64,000 bases of DNA, taken from the NCBI RefSeq assembly GCF_000750635.1, contig NZ_CCDM010000002.1:186001-250000 (forward strand), in the 5' to 3' direction. Source of the DNA: Oceanobacillus jeddahensis. Lineage in GTDB: Bacteria > Bacillota > Bacilli > Bacillales > Amphibacillaceae. This document shows positions 61,944 to 64,000 of the stretch, piece by piece; within the stretch, counting starts at the first letter, position 1; every line of letters begins with the position of its first letter. A model generated the notes under the pieces. The model ran no database searches, was not told where the DNA came from, and worked only from the letters and a program-made list of their open reading frames with translations. The translations under genes were made by a program, and so were the position numbers.

Positions 61944-61984
61944 TCCCTCGTATGCTTTTGTAGGGCTATGAGGGATTATTTTAA
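61937..61984. terminator. Terminator of the toxin mRNA
   Basis: TAATCCCTC (61941-61949) and GAGGGATTA (61970-61978), T-rich tail, and an A run on the left so that it could also stop minus-strand RNA. Confidence 0.75.
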
Positions 61985-62018
61985 TCCAAGCGCGCTACTC
62001 CTATAAGTAGTCTATTGT

Positions 62019-62057
62019 AAAAACCGTTCGGTGTTAGAGCACCGGGCGGTTTTTATT
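62019..62057. terminator. Second bidirectional terminator
   Basis: AAAAACCGTTCGGTG and CACCGGGCGGTTTTT form a stem with T runs on both strands. Confidence 0.75.
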
Positions 62058-62078
62058 AGTATATTCGTTTATAAATTT

Positions 62079-62107
62079 ATAATACACTATAATTATAAAA
62101 ATGTAAA
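62079..62107 (-). promoter_or_regulatory. Possible minus-strand promoter facing the toxin gene
   Basis: On the minus strand TTTACA (62107-62102), 17 bases, TATTAT (62084-62079). It would transcribe toward the toxin 3' end but meets the 62019-62057 hairpin first. Confidence 0.35.
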
Positions 62108-62313
62108 CAATTTAAGCAGCTCTGAACATACCCAAAAGGCTCTAACAAAGGGGTTTTCATCGTGTAACAACAAGATACAGGGACAGAAACACCGAAAATG
62201 ATGTAACCAAACAAAGAAAATGTTTGGAATATTTTTAATTTGTTCTTATATATTTCTGCTGGTTTCATAATTAATTCTTCTTGTACATAAGCTGAAGCAA
62301 GGAGGATGATAAG

Positions 62314-62499
62314 GTGAGTAAAACAGATGAACCAATTAAAAGAATGGCAAATTTGCGATTATCACATGCAGGATTTACTGCGTATTATAAGAGTTTATTA
62401 AGCAGAAATCATCATTTGATCAAGGGAAGTCGTGAACATAAATCCTATAAACATTTTTTTCAGAAGGTTCATAAGGAGAATTCTTATCATACTACATAA
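62314..62499 (+). CDS. Small basic protein, function unknown
   Basis: 61 residues, GTG start after AAGGAGGATGATAAG, a very good ribosome site. Rich in His, Lys and Ser (RLSHAGFTAYYKSLLSRNHH, KGSREHKSYKHFFQKVHKEN). No family recognised. A terminator follows at 62539. Confidence 0.5.
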   Translation: MSKTDEPIKRMANLRLSHAGFTAYYKSLLSRNHHLIKGSREHKSYKHFFQKVHKENSYHTT

Positions 62500-62538
62500 A
62501 ATTTGCTTTATGTAAAATAAAATCAATGCTTTTTTATC

Positions 62539-62570
62539 CGTTTGGTATGCTTGTATCAAGCGGTTTTTTC
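62539..62570 (+). terminator. Intrinsic terminator
   Basis: CCGTTTG and CAAGCGG (one G-T pair) followed by six T. Confidence 0.7.
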
Positions 62571-62837
62571 ATTCATTCAGAAGCTATTTCATATCTTTAT
62601 TAGAATCTGGATATTGGTTTTTCATGAGTAACAAAGGAGAATATACAATATTAAGACGGTATTCTCTTTTTAACCTGCTCTAAACAATGCTACAATAATA
62701 AAATGTAGTTTATTCTGTGAGAACGAAAGGTAATTATAAACGTGGTGAGACAGTAAGTGTGAACGATACAACAGCTGTCTTTAATAAAAATAAAAGATAT
62801 AGATATGTTTGAGATAGAGAAGCAGGAGGAAGTTGGA

Positions 62838-64000
62838 ATGGTACGGACAAGACAAGATGTGGAACGGTTGGAAGCAGAGCTGAACCGGATTCGCAAAAGT
62901 ATTGATATCAACTCGGAGGAGTTATTTAATGATCGTATTAAAGGAATTTGGCAGAGGCTGAAAACAAGCTCAGGAAAAGCGCAATTAAAGAAGATGCCTT
63001 TGGACACCATCTTAACAGTGCAACATGGGCTTCCTATAAACAGCTTGATAGATAATGGTTTGAAAACGATGAATGATATAACGGATTATACAGTACAAGA
63101 TTTGATGCAGTTGGATGAGGTAGATGAGGATACGGCGCAGCAAATTTATTCGGCTGTTACCGGGATAAAAGCATCTGTGTATGAACAGGCAATTCCCCGT
63201 GTGAATCCGGATGATATTTCAGATGTAGATTTTCATTTGCTGGAATCAATTTATAAGAAATGGCATCTGATGAAGATGTTTGAAGAGATGCAGGAGAAGT
63301 TTCAGGAGTATTATAATGAAGCCAAACATGATATTGAGATGGCTAAGAAGCAGAAAGGCTTTTTTGCAGGCTTGTTCCAGCCGAAAGAGGAGAAGGAAAA
63401 AATCCGGTCTGCTTTTGCCAATTTAAATAAAAGCAAGCACCAGAAGGAATTAGATGCAATCAAGCAAAAATTAGATGACATGCTTGAATTTGAAGTAAGT
63501 AAAGAAGAGCTTAAACGACATTTTGAAACAGAAAATGCCTTTTATTATACAGAAATTGAAAAAGCAACCGATTTTGATACGGAGAATGTTTCCGAAAGTT
63601 TACCGGCAGAAGTTGTAGAAGCAGTCAATAACCATCCGCTTGATACGACTGGACTGCATATTACATTAAGAAATTATCAAATTTTTGGTGCGAAGTATGC
63701 CTTGCTTTATAAAAAAACGCTGCTGGGCGATGAGATGGGCTTAGGAAAAACGGTTCAAGCACTTGCTATTCTTAACCATCTCAGGCAAAACCATCAGGGA
63801 CATGCTGTTATTATTTGTCCACTGAGTGTGATTGCCCACTGGAAAAGAGAGATGGAACAGCGTTTTGATTTACAGCCATTTATTTTTCATGGCAGCAATC
63901 GGGAGGAACAGTTTCAAGCTTGGCAAGAAGGTGCTGGTCTTTTAATAACCACCTTTGAATTGGCGGGAACTCTGCCGTTGGAAAATAGCCACCATTTTGA
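62838..64000 (+). CDS. SNF2-family helicase with N-terminal HhH-like region (partial)
   Basis: The frame opens at ATG 62838 (GCAGGAGGAAG upstream) and runs off the window end; 387 residues are seen. Residues ~60-110 (LPINSLIDNGLKTMNDITDY, then TVQDLMQLDEVDEDTAQQIY) look like a helix-hairpin-helix/alpha-CTD fold. A coiled-coil region follows. The SNF2 motor starts with LRNYQIFGAKYALLYKKTLL, Walker A GDEMGLGKTVQALAIL, CPLSVIAHWKREMEQ and ITTFELA. SNF2 ATPases remodel protein-DNA complexes; many bacterial ones belong to defence loci. What follows cannot be seen. Confidence 0.87.
   Translation, partial: MVRTRQDVERLEAELNRIRKSIDINSEELFNDRIKGIWQRLKTSSGKAQLKKMPLDTILTVQHGLPINSLIDNGLKTMNDITDYTVQDLMQLDEVDEDTAQQIYSAVTGIKASVYEQAIPRVNPDDISDVDFHLLESIYKKWHLMKMFEEMQEKFQEYYNEAKHDIEMAKKQKGFFAGLFQPKEEKEKIRSAFANLNKSKHQKELDAIKQKLDDMLEFEVSKEELKRHFETENAFYYTEIEKATDFDTENVSESLPAEVVEAVNNHPLDTTGLHITLRNYQIFGAKYALLYKKTLLGDEMGLGKTVQALAILNHLRQNHQGHAVIICPLSVIAHWKREMEQRFDLQPFIFHGSNREEQFQAWQEGAGLLITTFELAGTLPLENSHHF

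Noticed and set aside
62077..62268. 63-residue minus-strand frame
   Set aside because: Weak ribosome site and cysteine/aromatic-rich composition without family resemblance; it overlaps regulatory DNA of the toxin region.

Overview
The window looks like a chromosomal segment of a low-GC, endospore-forming Bacillaceae, most like the halotolerant Oceanobacillus/Virgibacillus group. This rests on AT-rich intergenic DNA, strong AAGGAGG ribosome sites, an SspP-type spore protein gene, TPP and FMN riboswitches in front of Bacillus-like thi and rib operons, a betaine-type BCCT carrier, and many TetR/MerR/MarR-controlled detoxification genes. The species is an inference. No rRNA, tRNA, CRISPR array, integrase or complete insertion sequence was seen.

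Layout. 1-0.34 kb: end of an EamA permease. 0.44-1.9 kb: hisS behind what looks like a histidine leader-peptide attenuator. 2.0-4.3 kb: methyltransferase, GNAT acetyltransferase and a two-gene XRE/membrane-protein unit with its own paired operators. 4.4-9.9 kb: two drug-efflux-type ABC operons; the first carries a decayed TetR gene plus a small membrane protein, the second a MerR regulator. 10.3-14.1 kb: nucleotidyltransferase, RibD-C-like reductase, and a TetR/short-peptide/epimerase unit marked by three copies of one operator. 14.2-14.9 kb: palindromic repeats, sspP and a zinc-ribbon protein. 15.4-19.1 kb: WrbA-like flavoprotein, methyltransferase, SUFU-domain protein, MerR regulator. 19.2-23.1 kb: TPP-riboswitch thiazole operon tenI-thiO-thiS-thiG-thiF. 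23.2-24.3 kb: intact TetR plus a small membrane protein, paralogous to the decayed 4.5 kb locus.

24.5-35 kb: housekeeping and accessory singletons, including a LysM-tailed alkaline phosphatase with a Pho-box-like upstream region, a frameshifted HAD phosphatase gene, and a WYL/DinB/winged-helix cluster. 35-37.4 kb: divergent LysR and an atypical EPSP synthase. 38-40.4 kb: unknown protein and BCCT transporter. 41-44.6 kb: FMN-riboswitch ribD-ribE-ribBA-ribH. 44.7-52.7 kb: MarR/ring-cleaving dioxygenase, HAD nucleotidase, aldo/keto reductase, MarR/membrane pair, and an alanine-dehydrogenase-like/GltS operon. 52.9-58.6 kb: J-domain/TPR protein, Z1-domain ATPase/TPR pair, YwqG-like protein. 58.7-64 kb: methyltransferase, Crp/Fnr regulator, Cof phosphatase, nucleotidyltransferase-like protein, a likely type I toxin gene, and the start of an SNF2 helicase.

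The most interesting signals are regulatory: (1) the His-codon leader and terminator before hisS; (2) four TGAATGAAT-N9-ATTCATTCA operators at two paralogous loci about 19 kb apart, where only one locus keeps its TetR, suggesting trans control of an orphaned efflux operon; (3) the triple TetR operator around tiny membrane peptides; (4) a candidate type I toxin gene with a sequestered ribosome site; (5) related mobile-looking palindromic repeats at 14, 25, 40 and 54 kb.
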